Assembly (NCBI GenBank): GCA_033557685.1
Contig: JAWQRN010000463.1
Coordinates: forward strand, 1-29,271
Origin: Sperchopsis tessellata
Lineage: Eukaryota > Arthropoda > Insecta > Coleoptera > Hydrophilidae
Length of the DNA stretch: 29,271 bases
Direction: 5' to 3'
Numbering within the stretch: position 1 is the first letter of the stretch; each line of letters opens with the position of its first letter. The translations under genes were made by a program, and so were the position numbers. Under the pieces are notes generated by a model. It did not search any database. It was not told the DNA's origin and worked only from the letters and a program-made list of their open reading frames with translations. Shown here in pieces: positions 1 through 8,958 of this stretch.

Positions 1-79
1 AACATCACTCGCCTTGAAAATGTCCCTTGCAACAGTGGACGAAACGTCGGCACTTGTCAGAGCCTCTACACGGTTTAAA
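1..79 (+). repeat. Repeat fragment at left edge, related to the 8.9-kb palindrome
   Basis: Positions 50-76 match the reverse complement of the left arm of the palindrome at 8860-8958 at all but one base by eye (a C to T change at about position 67). The string GAAACGTCGG immediately before the match is one often seen in arthropod dispersed repeats. The element is cut by the window edge, so its class is unknown. Confidence 0.55.
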
Positions 80-921
80 ATTATATCTTTTTTATGGTAC
101 TGTATATAACTTTTTTTACATGACGAAAACAAGATTTATTTAACATATTCCACCTACCACCTACACATATTTACTTACTTTGGAAAAATTATCTACCACC
201 CTTGTTTTTGTTGTTAATTTCCTTATATTTTCGCACTATTTTTTCCTCTAGTTTCTAATTCTGACGTCTAAATGCTATTGAGGTAGTTATAAAGTATCAT
301 ATTTCTCTACACCAGAATTATATTCTTATCGAAATTACTGCGAGTCCGACCCTGTCTTGTCACATGTACATCTACCAGACCAACCTCAGTACGTCAACAG
401 TAGGTATAGTAGCACCTTTTTCGACAGGAAATAATGGCGATATAAATTCCACTCCGACCTGTTGCGTTTTTTTAATATAACTTTTTGTTCATTAATAGCA
501 AGCTATGTGATAATTAAATTGTTTAACAACTTTTCACGTTTTTGTTATAACGATTTTGCCATGTAGTTTTCATAGGACTACATGTACTTGTGATAGCTGA
601 GATATTCTTGTATTGGGTTTATATAAAATCTTTTGTGCGTGATAACCTAGCATGCATATTTTGTCAGGTATTCCAGATTCGTCTAAAATGAATAGACGAA
701 ACGATTTGTAAAGAACAAAAGTAATTTATCTTCCATATAGTCCAACAAGAATTACTATATTGGTTAGAAGGAAAGAAAAATTACCGAGAGACCGTAGGAA
801 CCGCGAATAAAACTAAATCACTAAACCACCGGAAAAAAACTCACGATGAAGATCTCAAGAGGGGAAAATTGCCAGTGTTTTCAAGGATAGGCTCATAGTA
901 ATCCTCCGTACAGGTAGGCTG
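80..921. other. No recognisable feature
   Basis: This is AT-rich sequence with no conserved frame or RNA gene that I can see. Confidence 0.6.
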
Positions 922-955
922 GGTTGTTTAATCCAATGAGTCACGTTAAACAACC
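922..955. repeat. Short perfect hairpin with a TGAGTCA loop
   Basis: Two perfect 10-bp arms (GGTTGTTTAA at 922-931 and TTAAACAACC at 946-955) enclose a 14-base loop containing TGAGTCA, the AP-1 consensus. It may be chance in AT-rich DNA, and no function is claimed. Confidence 0.35.
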
Positions 956-989
956 ATGAAACAGAAGAGAGAAATCTGCACTTATTCCA

Positions 990-1250
990 AGTATGAGAAG
1001 GCACATAGGCTACGCTCATAGGATCGATTTATACGTAATATATAGTAAAGTGTAGTACAGTATAGGAAGACATAGTGGCTCAACTCACACATGTTTCTGT
1101 TATGTAGTATAATAAAGTTAATGAAGGGACTTTGGTTCGGATCATAAATGGTTGTGTTATGTAGTTAATTGTAGTTCAGTATAGGATGGCACATTGGCAC
1201 ACATATTTGTGTTATCTAGTAAAGTACAGGAAGGCACAAGGCTTAGTCTA
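990..1250 (+). repeat. Degenerate tandem repeat array
   Basis: A unit containing GTTATGTAGT, then CAGTATAGGA, then GGCACATNGGC recurs at about 991-1011, 1038-1079, 1155-1198 and 1208-1242, with a partial copy near 1099-1113. Copies are unequally spaced and diverged, as in an old minisatellite or a repeat-derived array. Confidence 0.5.
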
Positions 1251-2748
1251 CACATTTTTTGGAAATTTCAAACAATAAAATGAATATGCATTCCAAATTT
1301 TAGAATATTAGAACGAGAAAAATTTATAATTACTCTCGTATAACGTGAAATATTAACTCAATAGATTACCAAACAAATTTATAGACGTAATGCAAATTAA
1401 ACAGGAAACCTCAGTGAAATGGTACATGCAAATTTAATAGCATTTAGTAAAATAAAGTAAATGTAATAAAAAAAGACAGAATAAACTATGACTGATGATT
1501 TATAAAGATATTGAACCATAACAGCTCAGCCATATTCCCTAATCACTTCACGTTGCCTTACTGAAACTCTATCTCCCTACCACCATCTGTGACATCCTTC
1601 TCTCAGTATCAGCGGATATTTAATATATATCTAAATAACCCTCTCTTTGATTTTTAGCAATCAAAAAAGTAGTGTTCTATAATAACGAGGTATACGGTAC
1701 TATGCGTTTATTACTTGCATTTAAAATAATGAATAATGAAGCCTTGTACACAGCTTGTAAATTAATATAAATTATTTTTTAAATATATCAATGAAAAAAT
1801 TGATTTTGTCACAATATATACTTATGTTTGATGGTACCAGATATTATAATGTATACGTTAATGAGTAATGGTCTATTTCACTTAAAGTACGTTTGTATTT
1901 CACCATTTTAGTCGAAATACATTTTTGCTTGTAAATAAGTATAAACTATTCATGCATTTTTGGTTGAACATTATTAAATAACGAACTCATGTACTCATTA
2001 TATGAATGATTCGCATTCAAAATAAGTGTCAAAATGTATCTTAAAATTTATAATAAAATGGATGCTACATAGCCACACAACAGCATTGCTTACTTTAAAT
2101 ACTTAGTGAATGTCAAATTAATAAAAATTTGGTGTATATGTAAAACGTTTGCTCGAGAAATTGACAATATATATATTTCTAATTTTACTTATGAACTAAT
2201 ATAATTTTTATTATGAATTCGTTTAATTGTTATCGATTGAAATATAATATTATACATGTGATTCATCTAATAATTTCTGATAACGATTTTTTTAAACTTA
2301 GATGGGTGGAAAGGTACGATATAATGCATTTACAATGGTTTTCTAAATGTACATAAACTTAGTGATTTCATTACTGTTCTGAAACAGCCGGAAATTGATG
2401 GCCTTAAGCTATTAATAAAGATTATGTCAATTAACAATGTCACAGAAACTGTTAAACATCGTTTTTGAATTTTCACTATTAATTTGACCGTTTTATTATA
2501 ATGGCACTATAATTATTTATTATATTTTTTATTTCATTATAACATAATAAAATCAATAATCATCTTATTCCATGAGAAGGCAGATATTTTATTTCACTTG
2601 TTACAGCATAAGTGTTCATTGCAAAATGGGTATTAATTTCGTATAGCATGTTGTTTGTGGTATTACACTTCGGATGATTTAGTGTACTGGAATTAGAATG
2701 TTGCGGACTTTACTGACCCATGTCATATTCGCCAGCAATTACATTTGA
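1251..2748. other. No recognisable feature
   Basis: Very AT-rich DNA with short poly-A/T and TA runs. No family was recognised on either strand. Confidence 0.6.
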
Positions 2749-3084
2749 CACAGATGTATCTATTACTGTTGCAACATTACCTTACAGATTATAGATGTAT
2801 ACCGGATTTTTAATCGGAATTGTTCTTCTGGTGACCCAATAGCAGAACATGCGACCGGTGACAGTTCTAAATTTCACCAATGGTTTCTATTCTACTCATA
2901 TGCATGTTTTAAAAAGGAAGAGTTACGTAAAGTAATTAATAATGATTGTTCACATACTGGTGTTAATTTGTCACGTGTTAGCATTTCAGGAAAGTACGTT
3001 AAGACTAAGATAATTATACTGAATACCTATGAAGGTGAATATGGTACCGTATCCAGCTTGTTACGTTTGAAATCTGTAGGCTAA
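2749..3084 (+). other. Stop-free frame of 111 codons without a known family
   Basis: The frame is open from just after a TGA at 2746-2748 to TAA at 3082-3084 but has no ATG near its start. It contains stretches such as KFHQWFLFYSYACFKKEELR. I do not recognise it. One frame of this length is about what chance would give in a window of this size and composition, so it is more likely non-coding or a decayed repeat. Confidence 0.15.
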
Positions 3085-4447
3085 TGTACCCTCATAATTA
3101 TGAAGATAGTAATTTGACTATCTTTAATTTTGAATAAATACAGCAAATAACTCTACCATTTCTCATACGTAGAACTATTCAAAGATCTTGCTTTCGGCGG
3201 TTGACACTCAGTCGGGCTGACATCACAAACAAAATAGTAACTAAATGCAATGAAAAAAATAGTACTTGTGTAAATGACGAATTTTCATCGTGGTAGAATA
3301 TATCAAAAATATATTATTATTAATAGTTGCGAATGTTTTATACAAGAGTCTTGGTCTATACATGTAAAATGTCGTGTCACTCTTATCTTGAAAATTCAGG
3401 AAAATGTAAGACAAAACCTCGAAAATCCTGGCTGACAGTATCGCTAGGCATGATCTTCTAACCATATAAATAAGATACTATCAATTACCTGCACATTTAT
3501 AAATAACATCATAAAGTGTAAAAGGCTCATAGAATACCATAAATATAAGAAGAAAGGAAGGTTCTTATTCCACCATTTCACATCATTCAAAATACTCGAA
3601 CGACTTAAAATTATATGTAAACAAGTAACTGCAAGATTTTAAAATCAATATTGTTTACACACAACATACAACAAGCAACTCGTCAAAATGTGATGACACA
3701 CCTACAAAATGGAAGTGACTCTTGACTTACTCTAAAACTTCTGTATCTCACAATAATGTTTATTGTGGATTTTATCTCTGTTACCAAGTGATGAAATTAA
3801 ACAAAATTGCTCTACTAAGATATGTAAATAATTTAATAGGGATATTTCAGCAAAAATCTTCCTAATAATTTTGAATGTTTCAAACAGGTAATAATGTAAA
3901 TTATTTATTAGTAAAAATATAATGTTAATTAATTCTGTACGTAAATTTCCACGGCCTCAATAGAAATCTTCAGATTTTCCGTGAGACAACCGTGTGTTCG
4001 CTTTAATTTTTACCGACGTTTAGTTCACCGTTACAGGGGACATTATCAAGACATATAGCACCAAGTATATCGTTGGTATATCACAGATGGTTCTGATTAT
4101 TGTCGGGCCTACACATCCTCCTTGCGACAATGTCATGGCGTCTCGAGGACGATCCACTATTGGAACGCTGTGGCTGCACAGCGGATGGCTAATCTGCAAT
4201 TTGTGTAATTAATATTTTTACTCTGTTTTTGGGAATGGTCCTTCTTGTAAAGGTAATCAAATGTCCAATTAAAAAATAATGAATTCCAACATTCATTTTT
4301 CGCTAGAGTCAGTAAGGGCCCATCTGAGTAAGCCTTTGGCTGCAATATTCATTAAGTCGCTAAGTACAAGTGCATATCCAAGCAAATCGAAAGTAATATA
4401 TCAATTTTGGTGAACACAGAAACTATATTTAGTCAATATAAATCATC
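3085..4447. other. No recognisable feature
   Basis: AT-rich sequence. The two short antisense open frames here (3241-3465 and 4157-4345) show no family resemblance and look like chance frames. Confidence 0.6.
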
Positions 4448-4870
4448 ATGGTTTTTCCGGTAGGTCTGCGGAAACATATATTTAGGGTTATTCCGAGTTC
4501 ATACCGAGGGGCCTTAATGTATATAGTCTTCAGCAAGGTTTTGGACAAGATATATCGTACTACACTTTTTAAAAAGCTCTCAGATATTGGTACCAAGGGA
4601 AACTTGCTGAGAAGAATTAATTCATACAGATTTCAAATTGTTAAATTGATCGTGTTTAAGTTAAAGTCATCTATTATAACATCAAGAGTGTTCCAGAAAT
4701 CTCAACCAGCTACGCTATTGTTCAACATTTTTTTGAATGACATTATTTAACTCATACGATACCTATTCTACTAATAGATCATGTTATAACTTTTCTGCTC
4801 GAGTAGTACCTGTGCAGTATAGGTGGAAAATAATTATCATAATAATTCGGACTCGTTGACGTTGTTTTTT
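4448..4870 (+). mobile_element. LINE reverse-transcriptase fragment, inactive
   Basis: The frame from 4448 to TAA at 4748 encodes parts of a non-LTR retrotransposon RT in the right order. FSKVLDKIYRTTLFKKLSDI (from about 4526) corresponds to the usual F-S-K-A-F-D-x-V motif A and following helix, G-N-L-L-R-R-I-N-S-Y to the next helix, and ATLLFNIFLNDI to the motif B tail (usually G-P-L-L-F-N-I-F-I-N-D-I). Beyond the stop, the same frame continues with F-Y at 4766-4771, where the catalytic Y-A-D-D should be, but the next codons are TAA, TAG, ATC; after M-L-stop it goes on L-F-C-S-S. The catalytic aspartates are therefore destroyed and there are several stops. The motif order suggests a Jockey/CR1-like clade, but the clade is uncertain. 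It is in the same orientation as the host exon, about 0.5 kb upstream. Confidence 0.75.
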
Positions 4871-5391
4871 TTTGCATCGTAACTCAAGTTTAGTAATTTT
4901 TTAAGAATCCATATATCTGTTCTCCTATCTGGGTAACATACATGTACCATTAAATGTTAGATCTGGCCATTATAAATATTTAAATAATGTCGTTACTAAA
5001 TGTAATAAATTAGATAAGTGAGAATTATGTTTCTGTAAAAGTTTATAAATGTATGTCCTTGTAATATATTATTTTAAACTGGTTGGTGTTCTTTCAAATG
5101 AGCATTTATTTCCCTACGAAGCCTTTAAAAGAAGAAATGTTTATGTATTTTTATACATTTTATCGTAGTTCGCATCATAATGATGCCTAAAAATATTGCA
5201 TCGGCTTAGTCTATTAGTGCCGTTATATCTCCTTTTTACAGCGACATTTTTCAACCCCCCATACAGTAGCGTTTAAGCGTAATGTAACATCCCCAAAAGC
5301 TACCTACCTCCACTGTAGTAGATTTATATACAAGTTAACAACACCCTTATCAACATTCTGTTAGTTTAATGATGAATTTTATTCATTACAG
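4871..5391. other. Intron end, no feature except the splice acceptor
   Basis: AT-rich sequence leading to the acceptor at 5390-5391. A T-rich stretch (TTTAATGATGAATTTTATTC, about 5366-5385) could serve as the polypyrimidine and branch region. Confidence 0.5.
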
Positions 5392-5490
5392 GTGTCGACA
5401 AAAGAAATGGAAGACAGATTTACCTCACACAAGTGTTATAATCACATTTCACAATGAGGCCAGATCTACCCTGCTTAGGACCGTCGTTAG
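5392..5490 (+). CDS. pgant2: Internal exon of a polypeptide GalNAc-transferase (GALNT2/pgant2-like)
   Basis: The enzyme family transfers GalNAc from UDP-GalNAc to Ser/Thr and so starts mucin-type O-glycosylation in the Golgi. The exon reads C-R-Q-K-K-W then TSVIITFHNEARSTLLRT then V-V, the hallmark opening strand and helix of the GT-A catalytic domain. Position corresponds roughly to residues 125-160 of an enzyme usually near 570 residues. The short Cys/Trp lead-in and the A-R after H-N-E resemble GALNT2/pgant2 more than GALNT1, where this is typically A-W. The acceptor is ...TTCATTACAG at 5391 and the donor is GTAAGT at 5491, both strong. The exon starts with the last base of a split codon and ends with AG, the first two bases of the next one, so both introns are phase 2; a Ser is the usual residue at the 3' junction. 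No stop or frameshift is present, as expected for a live gene. The DxH metal-binding motif and the lectin domain must lie in exons not seen here. Family assignment is firm; the exact paralogue is less so. Confidence 0.9.
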
Positions 5491-5660
5491 GTAAGTTTTA
5501 ATTTAATTTGTTGACAATTGTCAATGAAAACATCTTTATTACCTTATTACCAACTGTTCTGTAGATAGGCATAATTTTGTCTTCATATCACAATTAATCT
5601 AAATTTATAGTTTTTCTGAAAATAATATATTCGCTTAAATATAAACTTTGTTACATTACT

Positions 5661-5829
5661 TTGAAATTTGATCGAATCAAATCTCGACAAAAGCATCACA
5701 AGTCAATATATTAAATAAATGTATCGAACGATTTGGGAACAAACCGAAATTGCAGTGGACACCGTGTTTCTGTTATTAAGACGTCATCGGCACTACTCTG
5801 TTAGTAATTATTTGACCACGTACGAGTAC
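5661..5829 (+). repeat. R1 dispersed repeat, copy 1
   Basis: This copy starts with the palindromic core ATTTGATCGAATCAAAT, followed by AAGTCAATATATTAAAT, then TTTGGGAACAA, TTGCAGTGGACACC, GTTTCTGTTATTAAG, GTCATCGGCACTACTCTG and TTAGTAATTA. The same ordered blocks occur in four other places in the window. It lies 170 bp downstream of the exon donor and is inverted relative to copy 2. No coding capacity was seen; it resembles a non-autonomous element such as a MITE or SINE. Confidence 0.7.
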
Positions 5830-5959
5830 ATATTTGATTTCTTGTATAAATGCTTTAAGATCGTGAGTTAACATATAATGAGAGATATTGCAATGTTTCA
5901 ATGTTGTTATTTAATAATAATCATTACCTTAATTTAATATAATACTAATATAATATGCT

Positions 5960-6172
5960 TACTCGTAAGTGGGTTCAGGTAATTACTACTGGAGCTGTGG
6001 TGATGACGACTTAATGACAGAAACGCGGTGTACACTGCAATTTATGCTTGTTCCCAAATTGTTCGATGCACATTTGAATTCTGTATTTAATATATTGACT
6101 TGGCCGCTTCGCTTGAGATTTGATTTAATCAAATTTCAAACTAACATTCATGTGCGGGTAAGGAAGAAACTA
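5960..6172 (-). repeat. R1 dispersed repeat, copy 2 (inverted)
   Basis: The reverse complement carries the R1 blocks in the same order as copy 1, including AAGTCAATATATTAAAT, TTTGGGAACAAGC, TTGCAGTGTACACC, GTTTCTGTCATTAAG and a terminal ACGAGTA. It also extends further on the core side, with CTTCCTTACCCGCACATGAA, which copies 3 and 4 share. Together with copy 1 it forms a fold-back of about 170-bp arms around a spacer of about 130 bp. The 79-codon open frame at 5969-6208 is a by-product of this repeat, not a gene. Confidence 0.7.
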
Positions 6173-6349
6173 GTTCTTAGAAAATTTGTTATATTTAAAT
6201 ATACGTGAGATCACCTATATTATTGTCTCTATTAATTTTCAAAAACAGAAATTCAATTAATATTTTTTTTTTCAATGTAGTTTTAGCTAATAGCCTATAC
6301 AGGCAGCAGCTAATTCTGCAATTACCAGTTCTTTTTAATCACTAAGCAC

Positions 6350-6905
6350 CTTATCATGCATGCCTTTGTTTTTCTACTATTTCTTAAATCTCCACCTCTT
6401 AGAACCTCCCAATTCTTCTATTATACCTAGGTCTACCTTTCCTTACTCATTTTTTATAAAGTCCAATTCATTATCTATGCTATCTACAATAATGTCACAT
6501 ACATTCGTGTCATATTACATGCATTCCATTCCAACCGTATTTAAATTATTTTCTTCTGAGATTTTCGGTACACCCAAGTCTCATGACCATAAATAGTTGT
6601 AGGAACTAAAATGCTATTATAGCATGTTATTTTGTCTACTTTCGTGAGTAGCTCGTTCTATACAATCATCCAAATTGGTGCCACTACTTTTTCTCGCATT
6701 CTTTCGCATCTCAACCTGCAACCTAATTATTCACGCTCTTGAATACGCTCCCCAGGTATAAAAACGTATCCAGTTGCATGACCACTGTAACTTTTAAGCT
6801 AATTGTACATTCAGTTCTTATTTTATCACTCTCATATACCAAGACTTTCTTTGCAACCACTTTATGTGATGTCAGTAAATATTATAGTTTGACGATCCAT
6901 TTACT
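6350..6905 (-). mobile_element. LINE reverse-transcriptase C-terminal remnant, frameshifted
   Basis: On the minus strand, 6858-6741 reads K-V-L-V-Y-E then TECTISLKVTVVMQLDTFLY then L-G-S-V-F, matching the K-x-M-V-F-E ... V-x-x-F-x-Y-L-G-S-x-F stretch after the RT catalytic core. Further along in another frame, 6609-6571 reads L-V-P-T-T-I-Y-G-H-E-T-W-V, the conserved thumb segment (usually L-x-P-T-L-M-Y-G-S-E-S-W-V). Weaker similarity continues to about 6350. The order and spacing fit one decayed element of a family common in insects. Several stops and frame changes make it non-functional. The open frames on the + strand here are antisense shadows. Confidence 0.7.
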
Positions 6906-7646
6906 CGTATTTACATTTAACGTACGACATAACTTACCAACGAGGCGTAATGTACTTGTCTTTATCACTTGAGTATGATACTCATTGGTTCTTTCCAGAA
7001 AATTGCCACCTAGATGGCCTTATGATGTAGCCCGCAACCAACCAGAGTTGAAGATATAACTCTGATTCGTATAAATTCCGTGGGAGCATGTGTCTGCAAT
7101 TATCGAGGTAATTATCTACTGACTCGATGAGGCCTTCTTAACTAGCTATTAGTTGTTATAGAAATGTTTCAACGTTGGCTAGTGAGTCACGAGTAGCGGA
7201 ATCTCATCTTCCTGAATTTTCCAAGATGATGTCAGTTTTCTAGCTTATGCGTTCTTCAGCTCAGGCATGACACCGCTAAAAAGTGATGTTGATGTAAGTC
7301 AAAGCAACTGCCATCGCAATATGATACCGTGGTATAGATTCTTTATCCGGGCGGTTTGGGAAATCTATGCCCATCTAAATTACATCGGGGAAAACACTGT
7401 ATTATGCCATACACGCTTGCATTTTTTTAACCTCTAATTTTCTCAAGGGTCTCACTTTTCCAATAAACAAATTTCCATCTTCAATCTGACCGGAAATTTC
7501 CCGCACCAATTCAATATCTTCACTCTAATACAATTGTCAGCACTCGCTACATCTTTCGCTATCTTTAACCACTTTCAGAACATTTTCTTAGGACTATCAA
7601 AATCATTTTGCATTTCTAAATTCTTCCGTAGTCGCTAAATTAAATG
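6906..7646. other. No firm feature; possibly decayed repeat DNA
   Basis: This stretch is somewhat less AT-rich than its surroundings, notably around 7000-7400, which suggests old repeat DNA. I could not match it to a family on either strand. Confidence 0.4.
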
Positions 7647-7993
7647 TTGAAAATTGGAAATATTCATCTCCCTGGCACATATATTGCGGACTACGTAATT
7701 AACAGAGTTGCATCTGTCATTATATTAGTAGCAGAATGCACTGCAAAAGTCATTTCAAACCGCGGTTGATTGAACTATACGTATGCTTCGCGGAATACCA
7801 CCGCTTCATCAGTGCCAATTGCAACTTTGGTATTAGTATACAAATATTTAATAACTCTCGCTAACGGCCTACCGCAGAATCTAAGATCAAAAGAGCGAGG
7901 AGTAGAACGCACGATACACTATTTCAAACAATGCGGGTTAATTACGTAGTCGCAATATATGTGCCAGGGAGAAAAATTATTTCCAATTTTCAA
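7647..7993. mobile_element. Short element with 57-bp terminal inverted repeats (MITE-like)
   Basis: The left arm (7647-7703) starts TTGAAAATTGGAAATA and contains TCTCCCTGGCACATATATTG and ACTACGTAATTAAC. The right arm (7937-7993) is its near-perfect inverse, differing by a few bases and a small indel. The 233-bp interior is not repeated. Total length (347 bp) and structure fit a non-autonomous DNA transposon. I could not identify a clean target-site duplication, so the exact ends and the superfamily are open. Confidence 0.65.
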
Positions 7994-8575
7994 TAGTTCA
8001 TTTTGAAATTGGTCAGTCTTCAATACGTTCACGCTATACTTACCTAACACAGAAATGTAATGTAAAATCAGGACATTACTTTTTCATGTATTTATTCGTA
8101 CCTCCTTAATTTCTCAAATTTTATTTTTATTGATTTCTATTTTGTCTGCATTTATAACTAAAGCAACCTTGGAGACAACTCTAAATATCGGTATCACACA
8201 CGGTACGGGGCCTCTGTGTGGTATCTCTCACAATACCTCTTATCGTAAGTAACAAAATAAAATATGCTTTCATTTCCCCTATTATCAAAGTATGTTTGTA
8301 TACTTGCTTAGGTTTGATGTATGTATTTGAAAAACGGAAACTTCTTTCCAAATCTATTTCTATCATAATTTGACCACTTTCTTTCACCTAATAATTCTGG
8401 ATTTATTCCTTCTCTCACTTATGCAACTGTTTAAATCACTCAATCGCATGACTCTTCAATACAACTGCGTAAATTAATAAACCGATTTATAACGAAAATA
8501 ACATTTATTGCTACAAGTGGCATCACGTAGCCATTTGTAGCATCGATTGTGTACAATGCGCTGGTATGTTATGTA
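7994..8575. other. No recognisable feature
   Basis: The 68-codon antisense frame at 8181-8387 has no known family. A faint RT-like phrase on the minus strand near 8150 was too weak to call. Confidence 0.5.
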
Positions 8576-8708
8576 TATCAAATTTCAACGAAAAGCAATC
8601 AATTACATTTTAAATACAGGAATCAAACATACAAAATACATGAACAAGCCTAAGTGCAGTAGACACATCATTCAAACTTCATTAGCACTTCTCTGTTAGT
8701 AATTAGCT
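8576..8708 (+). repeat. R1 dispersed repeat, copy 5 (diverged)
   Basis: It follows the R1 order with more divergence: ATCAAATTTCAACGAAAAGC, then TTTTAAATACAGGAATCAAA, GAACAAGCCTAAGTGCAGT, and ACTTCTCTGTTAGTAATTA at the end. The last block matches copy 1 and the first ones match copy 2 better, showing that these are independent insertions of one family. Confidence 0.55.
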
Positions 8709-8859
8709 GTTCCAATTGTACTATCTATAGTAGATATTTTATCTATAGATTATTCCATTAGAACTGTTTATCGTAATTCATCTTGAAATGAGATGAAACC
8801 GGACAAAAACAAAACTAACATGTTTTATTAAATGTAATAGACTTCTACGGTTATTATCT

Positions 8860-8958
8860 GTACGAATGTTGTTTCCGGGTGGAAACCGTGTGGAGGCTCT
8901 GACAAGTGCTACTTATCAGAGCCTTTACACGCTTTCCACCCGGAAACAACATTCATAC
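8860..8958. repeat. 99-bp near-perfect palindrome (fold-back element)
   Basis: The arms of about 49 bp meet with essentially no loop, centred near 8909. The left arm begins GTACGAATGTTGTTTCCGGG and the right arm ends CCCGGAAACAACATTCATAC. Differences between arms are a handful of single bases (for example GGAAACC against GGAAAGC, and GACAAGT against GATAAGT). The left arm also matches the repeat at 50-76. The arms are clearly more GC-rich than their surroundings, which marks the element as inserted. It would form a long hairpin in RNA or a cruciform in DNA. Confidence 0.85.

Larger units (their letters stand above)
1..5391 (+). other. Probable upstream intron of the GalNAc-transferase gene (starts before window)
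   Basis: The interval ends with a canonical acceptor, ...ATTCATTACAG, just before the exon. No preceding GalNAc-transferase exon was found (typically carrying an I-P-D-T-R-H-like stretch), so the gene probably begins to the left of the window. Confidence 0.5.

Noticed and set aside
5969..6208. 79-codon + strand frame downstream of the exon
   Set aside because: It lies inside the inverted R1 repeat copy and has no conserved protein content.
8030..8160. Minus-strand phrase resembling the V-x-x-x-I-N-x-x-K segment of a LINE RT
   Set aside because: Only about 15 residues, with no neighbouring RT blocks in order.
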